Below are positions 1 to 12,149 of a stretch of DNA of 64,000 bases, piece after piece. Source of the stretch: Castanea sativa (lineage: Eukaryota > Streptophyta > Magnoliopsida > Fagales > Fagaceae). Both the position numbers and the translations under genes were made by a program. The DNA lies in assembly GCF_040712315.1 (NCBI RefSeq), contig NC_134018.1:47121335-47185334 (forward strand). The letters run 5' to 3'. Within the stretch, counting starts at the first letter, position 1. The number at the start of each line of letters is the position of its first letter. The notes under the pieces are model-generated. The model was not told the origin of the DNA. It made no database searches and was given only the letters and a program-made list of their open reading frames with translations.

Positions 1-217
1 GAAAAACGATCGACCATGAATAACAGATCCAAAATATTCATTTAGTTTCTGAGACAAGACAATCGCAATTTTTTTTCTCTAATTAACTAAAGATAAAAAC
101 AAACTTTTAACTTCCCTTACTGTCTTAAATTTTCTCGGCAACCAAACAGAGCAAGAATCGAATAGTAAGCGACTAAATAAAAACATGAAAACAAAAGATT
201 TTGGATCGGAGACTCAC

Positions 218-256
218 GCATTTCCAGTTTCCACCGACGAAGAACTTCCTGGCCAT
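218..256 (-). CDS. TPI: Triosephosphate isomerase, cytosolic; first coding exon only
   Basis: On the minus strand an ATG at 256-254 opens the 13-codon exon MARKFFVGGNWKC, directly followed by a GTGAGT splice donor (217-212). This is the conserved start of plant cytosolic triosephosphate isomerase, the glycolytic enzyme interconverting dihydroxyacetone phosphate and glyceraldehyde 3-phosphate. Asn10 and Lys12 of the GGNWK motif are the substrate-binding residues of the family. The lack of any transit peptide before the motif points to the cytosolic rather than the plastid isoform. Plant genes of this family commonly have an intron right after this motif. Bases 1-217 would be intron 1 and the remaining exons lie beyond the left edge. 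The exon is too short for ORF finders but the match is specific. Confidence 0.88.
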
Positions 257-480
257 TTTTTCTCGCGTTAATAGAAAATTTCACAAAAGTCGCAGAGAGA
301 GTGGGTTTTGGAGTTTTGGACTTCTGGTTTTGGTGAGGTTTTGAGATATTTATGTGGTTTTTCTATGGTTATTACTGGGAACAAGAATATTTGTGGATCT
401 CTGTGAAGGAGTGAAATTACCGATAAGCCCTCAAGTCTTGGAATATGCTCCAAGCATCAGGCCTCTATTGGCTATTTGAG
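257..480 (-). promoter_or_regulatory. 5' leader and proximal promoter of the TPI gene
   Basis: This is the region immediately upstream of the TPI start codon on the minus strand. It is pyrimidine-rich when read in the gene's direction and contains a CCAAT-type motif (ATTGG on plus at about 465-469). No clear TATA box or transcription start can be fixed. A 61-codon open frame at 268-453 is not supported by any motif. Confidence 0.4.
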
Positions 481-861
481 ATCAGACAGGTGGGTAGTTT
501 GGTCAATGTGAATAAAATAAAGGTTTTTTTTTTCCTTTTTCAGTTTTATTGGTCTTTGAATTCTGTGACTGCTTTTGAGTGTTAGAGCTCACGGAGTGGT
601 TATGGCCCACGGGTTTTAGCGTCACAGAACAAGTGGGTGGTGAGTGGTGATTATCGGATTAGGTGAAAGGCCCGGCCTGAACCGTGCCTCCTCATCATGC
701 CCTCCTGTGTGGGGCCACTCATGCCTAGGGTTGCACACTTGAACTTTTTATTTTATTTTTCTTTAATTTATTTTATGGATGTTGTCAACGAGTATGAAGT
801 ATAACTACACAAATTTTCTATGGAAAAAAAAATACACAAATTAATATATAACAAATATTTA

Positions 862-1238
862 ATGTACAAAGTTTAAAAGCTATAACATTATTCAATAAAA
901 TAAACATCATTATATATTTTAAAAATCTAATCATTAAATTAAATGTTTTTTATGCTTTTAATATATATGGTAAACTTTATGTCAATAAGATATTATTTAC
1001 TATATGATATATGAGCTTATATTTTATATAATTTTAAACTACTAAAACTTGCAATTTAAACAATTTATTAATGACATAGTTATTAATCTTTAATTTTCTA
1101 TAAATTTCACAAGAATGGAGGATATAAGAAAAAGATGTAATCCAATAGTGGATTTGTCAAAATTCACCTCCAATGAAAAGATATTGAGTAAAATTATAAT
1201 CTTAAATTACAACTAATTTTGTAACTAAATTTTGTGTG
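862..1238 (-). mobile_element. Mutator-like MITE, degenerate copy of the 58543-58930 family
   Basis: Read on the minus strand, this segment matches the element at 58543-58930 over nearly its whole length. Shared parts include the end ACAAAATTTAGTTACAAAAT, the internal GGAGGTGAATTTTGACAAAT and the stretch around ATATAGTAAATAATATC. The left end (rc of ATGTACAAAG) is diverged, so the terminal inverted repeat is worn, and no clear target duplication is seen. It has no coding capacity. Confidence 0.6.
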
Positions 1239-1239
1239 A

Positions 1240-2580
1240 GGGTCACTTTTTGGACAATGTCCAGGCCCAAGCTTAAGCAAGGACCCCTAAGCCCTCTTGT
1301 TGTAGTTTGAAGGGATTAGGCTTGGTCACCACAGCTAAATGGGTTGTTTACAAACCAAGTGTTGCACAGGGCAAGACTCCTGCAATACGCATACACTAGC
1401 AAGCGAGAATGTATGTATTGAACAATAAGAAAACAACAAAGGAAGACAAAATGTAACAAAGAAACACAAAAATAATTGTTTGGGATCCTCACATCAATAA
1501 GAAATACTCCATTAATTTCCTTAATTATGGATTACAATGTGCTCACTAAATTGTGTTACAAGATCCAAACAAACTCAAAAATTACAGACTTAGATAGCTG
1601 TCTAAAACTTCTAAGACTTGCAAAATTTGAATCCATTTGAATCCAAGTATTGTACTATAGTGGCTGTTTTTGGGATACCGAGAGATATATTCTTATTTTC
1701 TTAGAGTTTTGACAGAATTTTATGATTCTATTCTGATTTTACTATTGCCAAATCATGCCCTTCACTGTTGCTGCTTCCTCCTTTTATAGCGTCACCTCAG
1801 GGCTCCAGGGTACCACTGGTTCCCTCTCTTTGCTTTGATAACAAGGTCTGTAGCATGCCAGCAGCTTTGGTGGCTGACTCATTCCTTATTTCTCATAGTT
1901 TCTTCTTTTGGTGCTTTTTCTCCAAAAGCCCCTTGCTGACCTTCCATTCTAAGGTGTCTTCAAGGAGCTAACCTGCAACTTAGCTTCCTCCAAGTTTTCT
2001 CTATCTTCCTTTTTCCAGACTTAGCATTTTGGCCGCCCCTCATTTTTTGTCATTTTTTTCCCAAAGAGACAAGTTCTTCTATGCCAAGTCGAAGATTTTT
2101 TCAACTACTTCCCTTTATGGTTCTTCTTTCTGGGTTCCCCGAGGTACCGACCCCTTTGCTCATGAGTTGTTGCTCTCTAATCCCTCTGGTTCTATGCTGC
2201 ATCACTAAGTGCTTGAGAATGACATATCTGCCCTTCATTCTTTGTGCCTTTTGGTTCCCATTTTGAGCTGTCTTAATCCTTTTTTGGATGTGTTGCACGC
2301 CCTAGGGATCCCAGGCCCCTGGTAGTCTTCGAGATCCCAGCTCAACTCTTTCTACTAGACTCTCCTTGGTCCTCTAATCTTGGCAGGCTGAGCCCTCTTC
2401 TTTCTTCCCATTATTCCATGGATTCTAAGACCTACCCCTTCATGGATCTTGGGCCTCAAATCTATTGGGCCTACCATCCTTATCTTTTTCGTGAGCCCAA
2501 CCCCTTTTTTGTCAATTTTACTTTCCATAGGTTGCCTCAATGTGCTATTTTTTGGGCCTTGTGTCATGGTTTTTTTTTTT
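1240..2580. other. Retrotransposon-like remnant, no coding left
   Basis: This gene-free stretch is pyrimidine-rich on the plus strand and less AT-rich than its surroundings. It has a TATA-like TTTTATAG at about 1783 and repeated GGGCCT-type words near 2450-2560. The texture resembles an old LTR or other retrotransposon part, as does 8150-8850, but I found no paired LTRs, primer-binding site or protein motif. Short open frames here show no known domain. Confidence 0.25.
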
Positions 2581-2619
2581 TAGACCTCAACACTTTGTTC
2601 ATATTTAATTATGTCAAAC

Positions 2620-3010
2620 ACTATGTTAAAAATTATGTACATTCAATGTACACATTATCTAAACAATGTACATAATTGCGTACATTAAATGTCGCATTTT
2701 TAAAGAAAATTGTACTCAATTTATATATTCAATGACCATCATACACCCTTGGCACGGTGGTCACTCCACAAGTAGAAGTGTTTGTGGAGTGTGAGGGGTA
2801 AGGGCCGGGGTTCAAGTCTTCAAGAGGGAGCTTCACACACATATACACTTAGATTAGGTTAGAGTAGAAATTCTACCTTGTATAAAAAATATGAACATTA
2901 TCTTGAAAATTATGTTCAATTTTTTTATAAAAAAAAATGAACATAATTTTCAAATCATGTACACAATTATGTATATTTAACATACAATTTGTTATTTCTA
3001 TAAATAAATA
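2620..3010. repeat. Small block of GTACA-palindrome repeats, split by a SINE
   Basis: The block contains degenerate units of the type ATGTACATTCAATGTACACATT, as in the large array at 6665-7870. A SINE (2742-2889) interrupts it. The block ends where a candidate 3.6-kb insertion begins (about 3026), so this may be the left end of the same array. Confidence 0.6.
2742..2889 (+). mobile_element. tRNA-derived SINE, family A, copy 1
   Basis: The head GGCACGGTGGTCACTCCACA is followed by a pol III B box-like GGTTCAAGTCT and a tail ending CTTGTATAAAAAA. The same order of blocks recurs at 24061-24212, 26318-26479, 26527-26684 (minus) and 37744-37855 (minus). The target duplication is not clear for this copy. 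Confidence 0.75.
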
Positions 3011-3744
3011 AATAAAATACAATTTGTTGAGGACAAATTTTTCACAAGGCAACTCACACCATATCAACAAATTATGGATTTTGGAAAAACCTTTTTTAAA
3101 GCCCAAAAGAGACATATTAACAACATTACATCGAAGTCCATGGTCTAAAACCCATGGTGATATTATCTCATCAAATGCCATAGTTCAAACTCATGGCACA
3201 ACATCTCATTTTTGGCTTATGATCCAAGCTCATGAGTCTCATCGGAGGAATTTTAGGAGCCGTGGTTTGAAGGGTCAAGAAGTATGTTTAGTTAAGCTCC
3301 AGGGGTTCAAAGTTGATAAAGAAAAACATGTTACTTGGCATGTCTTCTCCAATTCCCTGAACTCTGACGAGTCAATGTGCAATAGGTAGTATCTGGTAAG
3401 TCTCTCATATCACATAACCCTTAAAATGATAAAACTCTTCATACTATTTACATAAAAAATTAATGTTCATCATATAATATAAATTTAAAAATGCAATCAT
3501 ATTATATCATATAAATTATATTATTATTTTCATTTAAATCAATCCCAAGTACATGACTAAATCTATATTAATATCTCATATCTAGCATTAAATGCTCTCC
3601 TTGCTCTCCAAGATTTGGTCAAAACACAAAAAGACCATAATTACACCTCTAAAACTTCATCAAATATCAACCAACTAGTCTATTACTTATCAAAATTATA
3701 TATGGACTAAATATATAATTTTTCAAAAAATGAAACTTAGTCAA

Positions 3745-3865
3745 AAATACCAACAATAGTTCCAGCAGAAGCTGCAACAGCTCCAGCAGAAGCAACAATG
3801 GCTCCAGCAAAAGCTGCAGTAGCTCTAGTAGCAACTGCAGTAGTTCCAACAGCAGCTTAGGCAGC
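3745..3865 (+). repeat. Degenerate GCTCCAGCAGAAGCTGCAAC repeat
   Basis: An imperfect short-period repeat is built on GCTCCAGCAGAAGCTGC with trinucleotide texture. It reads as an Ala/Pro-rich peptide on plus and a Leu-rich peptide on minus; both are by-products of the repeat. Related words (CAGCTG, GCAACTG) recur at 4100-4180 and 4640. Confidence 0.55.
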
Positions 3866-4811
3866 TGACACATGTCCAAAAGTAACATCATCAACCCATT
3901 AATGCCCAATCCCAGCAACTTGTTGCCATACCCAAAGAAGTAAGGGTCTTATAAAAGAAATTATATCATTTTAAGCTAAAATCCTTAGCCTTTAGCTGCA
4001 ATACCAGAAATAGAAAGATCTCATAAAAGTTATCTTACCATTTTTAGCCAAACCCATGAATTTAATGCAAAATATTTTATCCAGCAAAAAACCTCGCACA
4101 GCTGACATCCTCCAGCTGTGTTAGAACAGCAACTGTTTTAGACCTAACAGTTGTAGCAGCTACTGCTGTACTGCTACAACATTAGCCTTAAAGTCTCAAA
4201 TTTTCTTCTTTTGGCTAAAAACCAAAAACCTACTAATGAGACCACTTACTTTGTCAAAGAATTTTTCCTATTTGCTAAATTCTTCTTCAACTAATTCTAA
4301 TCTAGTTACATACTTTGCTCTATGTAAAGAGGACTAAGCCACACACAAACACACACACCATCCATCCCTCTCTCATCCTCAATATTTTGAAACTTCATTC
4401 ATTTTGCTGTCACATCTCTAAACATCTCCATATCTTTCTTTATCTCTCTTACAAAACCTCTCTTCTTAAATAACAACACAACACACATATTACAACACTA
4501 CTACCTATCTCTTCCACACTCTATTATTCTAAAATATCATCATTTTACTGCTCATAAACACATCTCCATGTATTTCTCTATTTCTCATACAATACCTCTC
4601 TTCTTAGAAAGTAACATAACCCATGGCATAACACAAGAAGCCACTCCAGCTGCAACTATAAGCTCATATATTTACTATATTTAATCTTCACATTATCTAT
4701 CTCATAATTCTATATATTTTACAAACATTTTTCTCACAAACTAAACATACATACTTATCACATATATTTCTAATATATCCTACAAACACCATATCTTACA
4801 AAACATATATG

Positions 4812-5390
4812 TAGGGGTGGCAATTCGTGTTCGCGTGTCAGATTCGTGTCGTGTCAACTCATACGTATCCGACTATATGAGTCAACACTAACCTGACATG
4901 TTTATTAAACAGGTCAAGATTCCTCAACCCTAACATGATCCATTTATTAAACGGGTCAATCGTGTTGACCTGTTTATTTGATTTTATCAAAATAAAGAAA
5001 AACATTTATGGAAAAACAATGAAATAAATATTTTAAATATGAAATTTAGAACTAATGAGTAATTATATCACAAATAATCATTCAAAACTAAAGCATATCT
5101 CAATATCATAAATAATTAATCACAATACGTCAAATAAAATAAATTACAACAACTAATAAGTTTATATACCTATAGTTTGAATGATATATTGGTAAAATTT
5201 TATTTAATTAAACGGGTCAGAAGGGTCAAACGGGTTTCATAGGTTGAACCCTAACCCAACCTGTTTATCAAATGAGTTCACCGTGTCAACCTGAATATGA
5301 CACGAACCCATTAAGCCTCAACTCATAACTTGCTAATTTCGTGTCGTGTCGTGTCGGGTTCGCGGGTTGTGTCTAATTTTGCTACCCCTA
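4812..5390. mobile_element. Non-autonomous hAT element (579 bp) with perfect 8-bp target duplication
   Basis: The left end is TAGGGGTGGCAATTCGTG and the right end is the inverted form TAGGGGTAGCAAAATTAG. The element is flanked by identical 8-bp direct repeats CATATATG at 4804-4811 and 5391-5398. Subterminal regions carry many CGGGT/ACGGGTCA words, as is typical of transposase-binding repeats in hAT elements. The interior is AT-rich and non-coding. The 8-bp duplication and TAGGG end assign it to hAT. Confidence 0.88.
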
Positions 5391-5399
5391 CATATATGT

Positions 5400-6600
5400 T
5401 CCTTATCATCCCCATACATCTTAAAATATACCAATACCTCTTCTAAGAACTTATTAGTAAAAACTCTTTGTCATGGAAGGCATATGAACATTAAAGACTA
5501 AAAGTCCTTATCCTAGAAGGCACAATAATCTCATATTAAAGTCATTCTCATGAAAGATATAAATTTATAATACTAAAAGTTTTTCTTATGGAATGCAATA
5601 ACACTTATAGTTAACTAAAAAGTAAAAGAGTATTATATGAGGAAAATTATTTAAGTGCATGATAAAGGAAATAAACTTAACCAACATATGCACACGGTTT
5701 GACATATTCTCTCTCCCTCCAGTTGCACCCATTTTTCCTCTTCAATCATGAAGTCGCCATGAAATGACTTATAATATCATATTGTATTACTGGACTCATT
5801 TTCTCATACCGCTGAAATGTTAAATCCACTGATGTTATACAGCTGAAGTTACAAACTATGAAGATAACTCATTAACGTTATACGTCTAGAGTCACAAATC
5901 ATATAAAGAACAAAGTAATGCTATACGGCAGGAGTCGGAAACATACAAGACAAGTCAATATTTCTCTATCTTCAAGTTTACATTATTAAGTATACGTTAA
6001 CTCATTACTATTGCATCGCTGGATGCAAGTTACTTTAATATTATCTCACTATTTAATAAATATGGATTCACTAATGCTTCATTAATAAATATATATAATA
6101 ATAAATCGAATCCATCTCACTACTGGACATATATTATTCAAACATAAAACCACTGCTGGACATATACCATTTGGACATGAACTACCGCTGAACATATATT
6201 ATTTGAACATGAATCACAGCTAGACCAATTAATTAACATATATTATTCGGACATAAACCACGATTGGATACAAACTATTTGACACACATTATTTGGACAT
6301 GAACCATGAATCGCAGCTGTATATGAACTATTTTGGACTCATCCTATTACTGGATATATAAAACTTAATTAATTACTTTTTAATATTGGGCATCACTTAA
6401 CACACATAATAATAATGTTCAACTCACCAATTAATTAAAGCTATTATGCTAAATATATTATTTATATATTTTAACTATTATCATGATTCTAAGACTTAGG
6501 GCTTTATTTATTTTGTAGGCTTAGAATGCACTGAAAGCCATTGGTCTATGCGGCTTAATGTTGAGTTTCGGATTGGACTCCCTAAAACAAATCCAGGTTT
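5400..6600. repeat. AT-rich non-coding DNA with a CTGGACATAT minisatellite at 6110-6350
   Basis: Between about 6110 and 6350, degenerate units of the type CCACTGCTGGACATATATTATTTGGACATGAA recur roughly every 35-50 bases, about six times. The remaining sequence shows no gene. A less AT-rich tail at 6500-6655 abuts the resumption of the GTACA array. Confidence 0.5.
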
Positions 6601-6664
6601 ACCAAAGCCACACCTCGAGTGGAAGATACGTGCCTACGCGCAAAAAACCGCTCCCAATACAATT

Positions 6665-7870
6665 TTATAAATAATTTACACAATTGTATACGTTTAATGT
6701 ATACATTTCTAAAATTATAAATATATATATATATATATCTTAGTACATTCAACGTACACATTTTCCAAATAATGTATAATCAAGAAACAAAAATTTTAAT
6801 TTTTTAAATAAAATAATGTACATATTTTTGTACATTCAACGTACACAAAATTTCAAATAATGCACACAATTTATACATTCAACATACATAATATTCAAAT
6901 AATATACAAAATTGTGTATATTCAATGTAACATTTTCAAATAATGTACTTATTTATGTATATTCAACATGTACAGTGTTTCAAATAATGTACACAATTAT
7001 GTATATTTATCATACACAATTTTCAATAAACTTCCACAATTTTGTATATTCAAAATACACAATTTTCAAATAATGCACACAGTTGTGTACATTTAACATA
7101 CACATTTTTCCAATGATGTACACAATTTTGTGCATTCAATATACACAATTTTCAAATAATATATGAAATTTTGTAGATTCAAATATACACAATTTTGAAG
7201 AAATGTATATAACTCATGCTCATTTTTTGAATAATGTAGATAATTTTGTACATTCACGGTAGTACACACTTTTTAAATAATGTACATAATTATGTATATT
7301 TAACGTATATAACTCTGTCTATTCAATGCTCACATTTTAATAGTGTGTACATATTTATGTACAATCAACATACAAATTTTTTAAATAATGTACACAATTG
7401 TATACATTCAATATACATTTTTAAAAAGAATGTACACAATTGTATAAATTTAATATACAAATTTTAAAAAATAATTGCACAATTATGTACATTTAACATA
7501 CACCATTGTAAAAAAATGCACACAATTGTGTACATTCAACATGCACTTTTTTTTTTTTAAAAAAAAAAGGAAAACAAATGCACACACTTCTTAAATATTG
7601 TACATATTTTTGTTCATTCAACTTACACATATTTTAAATAATATACATAATTTTGTACGTTTAACGTACACAATTCGGAAAGATTGTATATAAATTTTAT
7701 ATATTCAACGTATATGATTTTAAATAATGTACACAATTGAGTGCATTTATTGTAGACATTTTTTAAATAATGCAATTTTTTTTTGTACATTTAAGGTATA
7801 CATTTTTCAAAGAGTGTACTATATTCTATGAACTCAATGTACATAATTGTTTTAAAAAAATTCTACACAT
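6665..7870. repeat. GTACA-palindrome minisatellite array, unit about 43 bp
   Basis: About 27 degenerate units follow the pattern AATGTACACAATTNTGTACA, then TTCAACRTACACATTTTTCAAAT. The core TGTACACAATTGTGTACA is close to a perfect palindrome, so each unit could fold. Units vary by substitutions and small indels and are not separated by unique spacers. Open frames in the array translate to repetitive peptides (for example NNVHNCIHSIYIF) and are not genes. Confidence 0.75.
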
Positions 7871-8149
7871 ACTTTCCAAAAAAAAAAAAGCTAATTTAAT
7901 ACTTGGCGTTATAAAGAGTGTTACAAAATGTTAGATTATTTTGAACACGAGCCAAAAAAAAAAAAAAAGAGTTCACCATCATGCTATATTAATATTGTAG
8001 GGGTCAAAAACCACCATTCCTGGGGGATAAAATATGACTCATTGGAAAGGAGTTTGATTGACAGACAATTTACTTATAAAAAGGGGAAAAAAGAAGAAGG
8101 AATTAACACTTTACAAATGGGAAACTCAAGCAATTTGCAATTGACTTTA

Positions 8150-8850
8150 TGAAACTTAGTTTATACAAATTAGGGTTACTGTATTACAAGAGAAAATTTC
8201 AACTTCCCGTGGTGTTAGACAGCAACAGTACTCTTATATTTTCTTCCTCCTCTTGTTATTTCTCTCCCATTTCTCATTTTCTTTTCCTATTTTTCATCCC
8301 CCTTTTATTTTTATCCTCTCCCTTATATAGGTATCTTTTTATTCTTATTTCTACAGTTGTCTTGTTGCCAATTGAGTTTTTAGGGATATTTTGTTCCCTT
8401 TTATTGGTTTCTTCCCCTCCCTTATCTGGAACTTGACCTTTGGGGGTGTTTGTATTGTTCAGGTTGTCTCTTATGCATTCAATGTGGCAGGGGTTAGGTG
8501 AGAATCTTCTCTTTAATGTTGAGGTGGAAATCTTCAACTTTTTTGCATATTCTAAAAGTCTCTCGAGGTATTAGGTACCTTCCGGAAATAAGATAAGGAT
8601 TATCCATGCATCCCACCTCGGGCATGGCTAGGCTCTTTTTAACTTATTGTCTTCTTTACGGGAACAATCTTCCAAATTCCTTCCTCCTACTGGGTGCTCG
8701 GGATGATCTTATTGTCTTTCTTCCATACTATGCAACCCATTGGACCTTCCTATAAATATACTTGCCAAACCCAATTTACTTCACGGGGCCTAGTTGGGAT
8801 TTGGGCTTTAGGCCTGGATGGAGACTCTTCCACTCCTCACAAATATGATA
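8150..8850. other. Pyrimidine-rich retrotransposon-like remnant
   Basis: The first half is a strong plus-strand pyrimidine run. It is followed by TATA-like CTTATATAG (about 8323) and CCTATAAATATAC (about 8750). The texture is like 1240-2580. There are no paired LTRs, tRNA-complementary site or protein motif, so this is only a suggestion of an old LTR. Confidence 0.25.
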
Positions 8851-8879
8851 ATTTTTCTTAAAGACAAAAATTTCTCAAT

Positions 8880-10440
8880 GACACAAATTAATACCTATCA
8901 AATATTTCAATTATATATTGTAATACATATTTTATATATATATAAAACAACTTGTGGTTTTTACGAACAAATTTTTTTTTTGTGTGCACAATAGCTCTTT
9001 TTATGTTAAAAATGTATAAAAAACTTCTTTTATCACTATTCTGTTGTGTATATTAGGACTTGGGATTCATCCTAATTCTAAGGACATTGTATGTTCCATC
9101 AACCAAGGCATAGGGGAATGTTTATGTGGTTGAATCTAGACCCTACATGTGCGGTGGCTGTGAGTAGAGGAAGAGGAAAATGTTGGCTACAAAATCCTAT
9201 CCTTGGCTTGTGCCAAAGACGTGATTATCTTGGAAAGGAAGTAAGATATGCATTTGACATGGTACTTAAGCACTCATAAAAGGAAGATAGTGACTTTCTA
9301 AGGTCAGTAACTATGAGAACACCCATTATTCTTGAGTATATGTTGAACCACTTCAGAGACACGTGTATCCCATACGGTACATCTGATGTCCCTCTCATTG
9401 TCCAAGAGTTGTTCCCCAAGTAGTGGCAAAGTTACCTACCCACATGCCACAGTGCCATGTTGGTGTATTATCTTTTGTCCAGTCACCAAATAGTACCCTA
9501 GCTGTGGAAAGGTCAAAAAATAAGAAAATGATGACTTGACACCTGTTTTTGTACTTAGCCACATTCTTCAGATTATAAGAGGAACGCGCAGCTGAACTTT
9601 TAGGGTAAAAACTCAAGTAGATCTTTTGAGAAGAGAGTAAAAAGTTGATAAGATAGGAAAGTAGAAAACAATGTATCTCTTTTTAGGAAGAACATTCTTA
9701 TTTTACAAGAGTCACATCTTCTTTCCATATACTACAAGGCTGAATAGAGCAATAATATTCTTGCTTAAATTATGGTTTTTCATCCATTTCAGCATTTCTT
9801 AGGTTTTCCACGTATATCTTGTGTCAACTTTGTATTATTGCAATAATTTTCTCATTCTCTATCATTTGTAATGTCAAAGCTTGTAACTTTGTCACTCATA
9901 AGATTTTTCATTTATATGTATTGTTAAATAACTTATTTCACCATTCATATAAGCTCATATCAAACTTGCACTTACAGATATTTTTTGAAAATTTTTTTGG
10001 TGCTAATTTCATACTTGGCATTATATATAGAATTACAAGTTCAAAATTATTCTAAACACAATACAAAATCGAGCTTATGATCAAGCGACATTAGATGTTA
10101 ATGTTTTATTTATTTATTTATTTTTGTTTGCATAAACTCAAACTTGACCAACTTTACAAATTTATATTAATGATTAATAAATAAATTATAATTTGAGCTT
10201 ATGTAACTTAATTAATTAAACATATTTTAATTTACGAACTCATACCAACATTTTTTTTTAGAAAGAACTTATACCAACTTAAATTCATTGATAATGTGGT
10301 TTTAAAATCATATATAATTAATCAATCAAATAAAAATTAAAAATCGGAATTTTGAATTTTCTAACTTTTTAAAATTTTAAATTAAAAAAAATCCGAAATC
10401 CCAATATGCTCATATTTTCTCTGCAAACGAAAAAAAAAAA
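8880..10440. other. Intergenic DNA, nothing recognised
   Basis: AT-rich sequence upstream of PSF2. Short open frames (for example 9091-9279 and 9819-10055) carry no recognisable motif. A T-rich and A-rich stretch at 10100-10440 directly precedes the PSF2 promoter. Confidence 0.5.
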
Positions 10441-10458
10441 AAAAAACAAAAATGAACA

Positions 10459-10467
10459 TTTCCCGCC
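10459..10467 (+). promoter_or_regulatory. E2F-type site TTTCCCGCC upstream of PSF2
   Basis: TTTCCCGCC lies 175 bases before the PSF2 start codon and matches the E2F/DP consensus TTTSSCGC. Genes for replication factors in plants are commonly switched on by E2F at the G1/S transition, so the position and the target fit. Binding itself is inferred. Confidence 0.6.
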
Positions 10468-10641
10468 ACAAGTGAGAATAGGGTTCGCGGTACAGTCGGT
10501 CACAATTTCACAAATCCACTTCTCAACCAGTTCCACGGCACTCATTTTCAAATTCACAATCCCTCTATACTCTCAAACCTCATCACACAAATTTCTCTCT
10601 TAGCACAAACCCTAAATCCATCTGAACCCACAGCCACAGCA

Positions 10642-12107
10642 ATGGCCGGCCAATCTGATCCTCAACTCTCGCTCTTTTCTGCCGAAGAGGTATCTCTCTT
10701 TCTCTCTCTCTCTGTTCGCTTTTCACTTTCTTCTCATAATTTGAGTTGCTTTTATTTTATGATATTTTTTTTTTGGATCTGATTGGAAAGTTTGTTGTTC
10801 AGGTTGAGTTCATAGCGGAGGACGAAATGGTCGAGATCGTCCCCAATCTCCGAATGGATGCTCTCAATTTCGTCTGCGTAATTTTCTTTTTCCAACTTTA
10901 CCCTTCCCTCTCTCTCCATACAAAATCAATTGCATACAATCTGCTAATACATGCGAGTGTGGTTTTGATACAATTGACAGGGAGATTTTGGTCCTTTTTT
11001 CCCACAACTAGCTACTCAGGTCCCGCTTTGGCTAGCGGTGGCGTTGAAGAAGAGAGGGAAGTGTACTATTCGACCTCCTCAGTGGATGTCAGTCGGTAAG
11101 ATTTCTCTATTTTTGTGCGTGTGAATGCGCGCTCGCACGCCTAATTTGTTTGTTTGGTGTGTGTATAAAACTAAGTTATTGTTGTATGTGAATTTTGGAA
11201 TAATTTAGGAGTGAATCTCTTGCTAAGAGCTATTGGAGATTAGCTAGATAAATTACAAAACAAATTTCTTAAATTAAGGACCAAAATACACTGTTAGTCG
11301 CTAAACTTTAACCCACGATTGATGTTAGTCGTTTGAAGTTTTAATTGATTGCCTTTAGTCTCTAACAAACTTCAAGTGATCGATTTTAGTTCCTAACAAA
11401 CTTAAAGTGATTGCTTTTGGTCCCTAATGTGTCAAACGAGGGTGATAATGTGTCACATTAAAATTCAGGGACTAAAATCACTTATGGGCTAAAATTTTAA
11501 AGACAAACAGTATATTGAAGCCAAAAAAGGAGAAGAAATTTCTTGTGAGATGGTGGTTACTTTGACAATGCTATGACCTTAAATAAATTGGACTGGAGTG
11601 TGCCGTTAAAAAAAAAAGTGGTATTGGGATTCTATAGAAACAAGTGAAGTTATTATTTTTATAAATGGTGGTAATGGCTTGTGATGTTCTTACTCATACC
11701 AACGATCAGGGGTTTTACGTTTTGAATTTTGTATCTAGCAATATGCAAATTTTGTAAAATTATCTTAGACCAAGCGGTTAGTAATTATGGAATGTACTAA
11801 AAGAAAGAGATCTTATCTGTCATGATTTTAGTTGTTTCATAGGAGATGGAGAGGACACTTACTTTTGGGGTTAATGAATTGGGGAGGAGTGGATGTATGG
11901 ATATATGTTGATCCTTGGCAAGAAGGAAATATTTGCCGGATGTGTTTATCTGCACCATAAATGGAAAAATGAAAGTTTGATTCTAATTGGATATGTTTCT
12001 GCAATCTGCATTCTATTTTGATTCAAGAATCATGATTCAGTTTTGGGGAGGGTTTTTGAAAGTGTGGGTTGACAAGGTTTTTAAACTTAAACCATTCATT
12101 TTATATA

Positions 12108-12149
<42 letters not shown>

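Larger units (their letters stand above)
3026..6655. mobile_element. Candidate 3.6-kb insertion in the GTACA array, possibly a long solo LTR
   Basis: The decamer AATACAATTT occurs at 3016-3025 and again at 6656-6665, just where the GTACA-type repeats stop and resume. The inserted part starts TGTTGAGGAC and ends near ...CGCTCCCA, which resembles the TG...CA ends of an LTR. The last 150 bases are less AT-rich than the rest, as is common for R-U5. The exact duplication length does not fit the usual 5 bp, and the decamer could be a repeat word, so the call is tentative. Inside are a GCA-rich repeat, a hAT MITE and a minisatellite, but no coding. Confidence 0.3.

Noticed and set aside
2742..2889. 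tRNA gene
   Set aside because: It recurs five times with a common 3' tail ending in A, no clover-leaf fold and, in two copies, target duplications; it is a SINE.
3667..3918. Leu-rich minus-strand open frame (LLLELLQLLLE)
   Set aside because: It is a product of the GCTCCAGCAGAAGCTGC repeat, with no start context, splice sites or family match.
6665..7870. Regularly spaced palindromic repeats that look a little like a CRISPR array
   Set aside because: There are no unique spacers between constant repeats; whole units vary together as in a minisatellite, and the DNA is plant nuclear.
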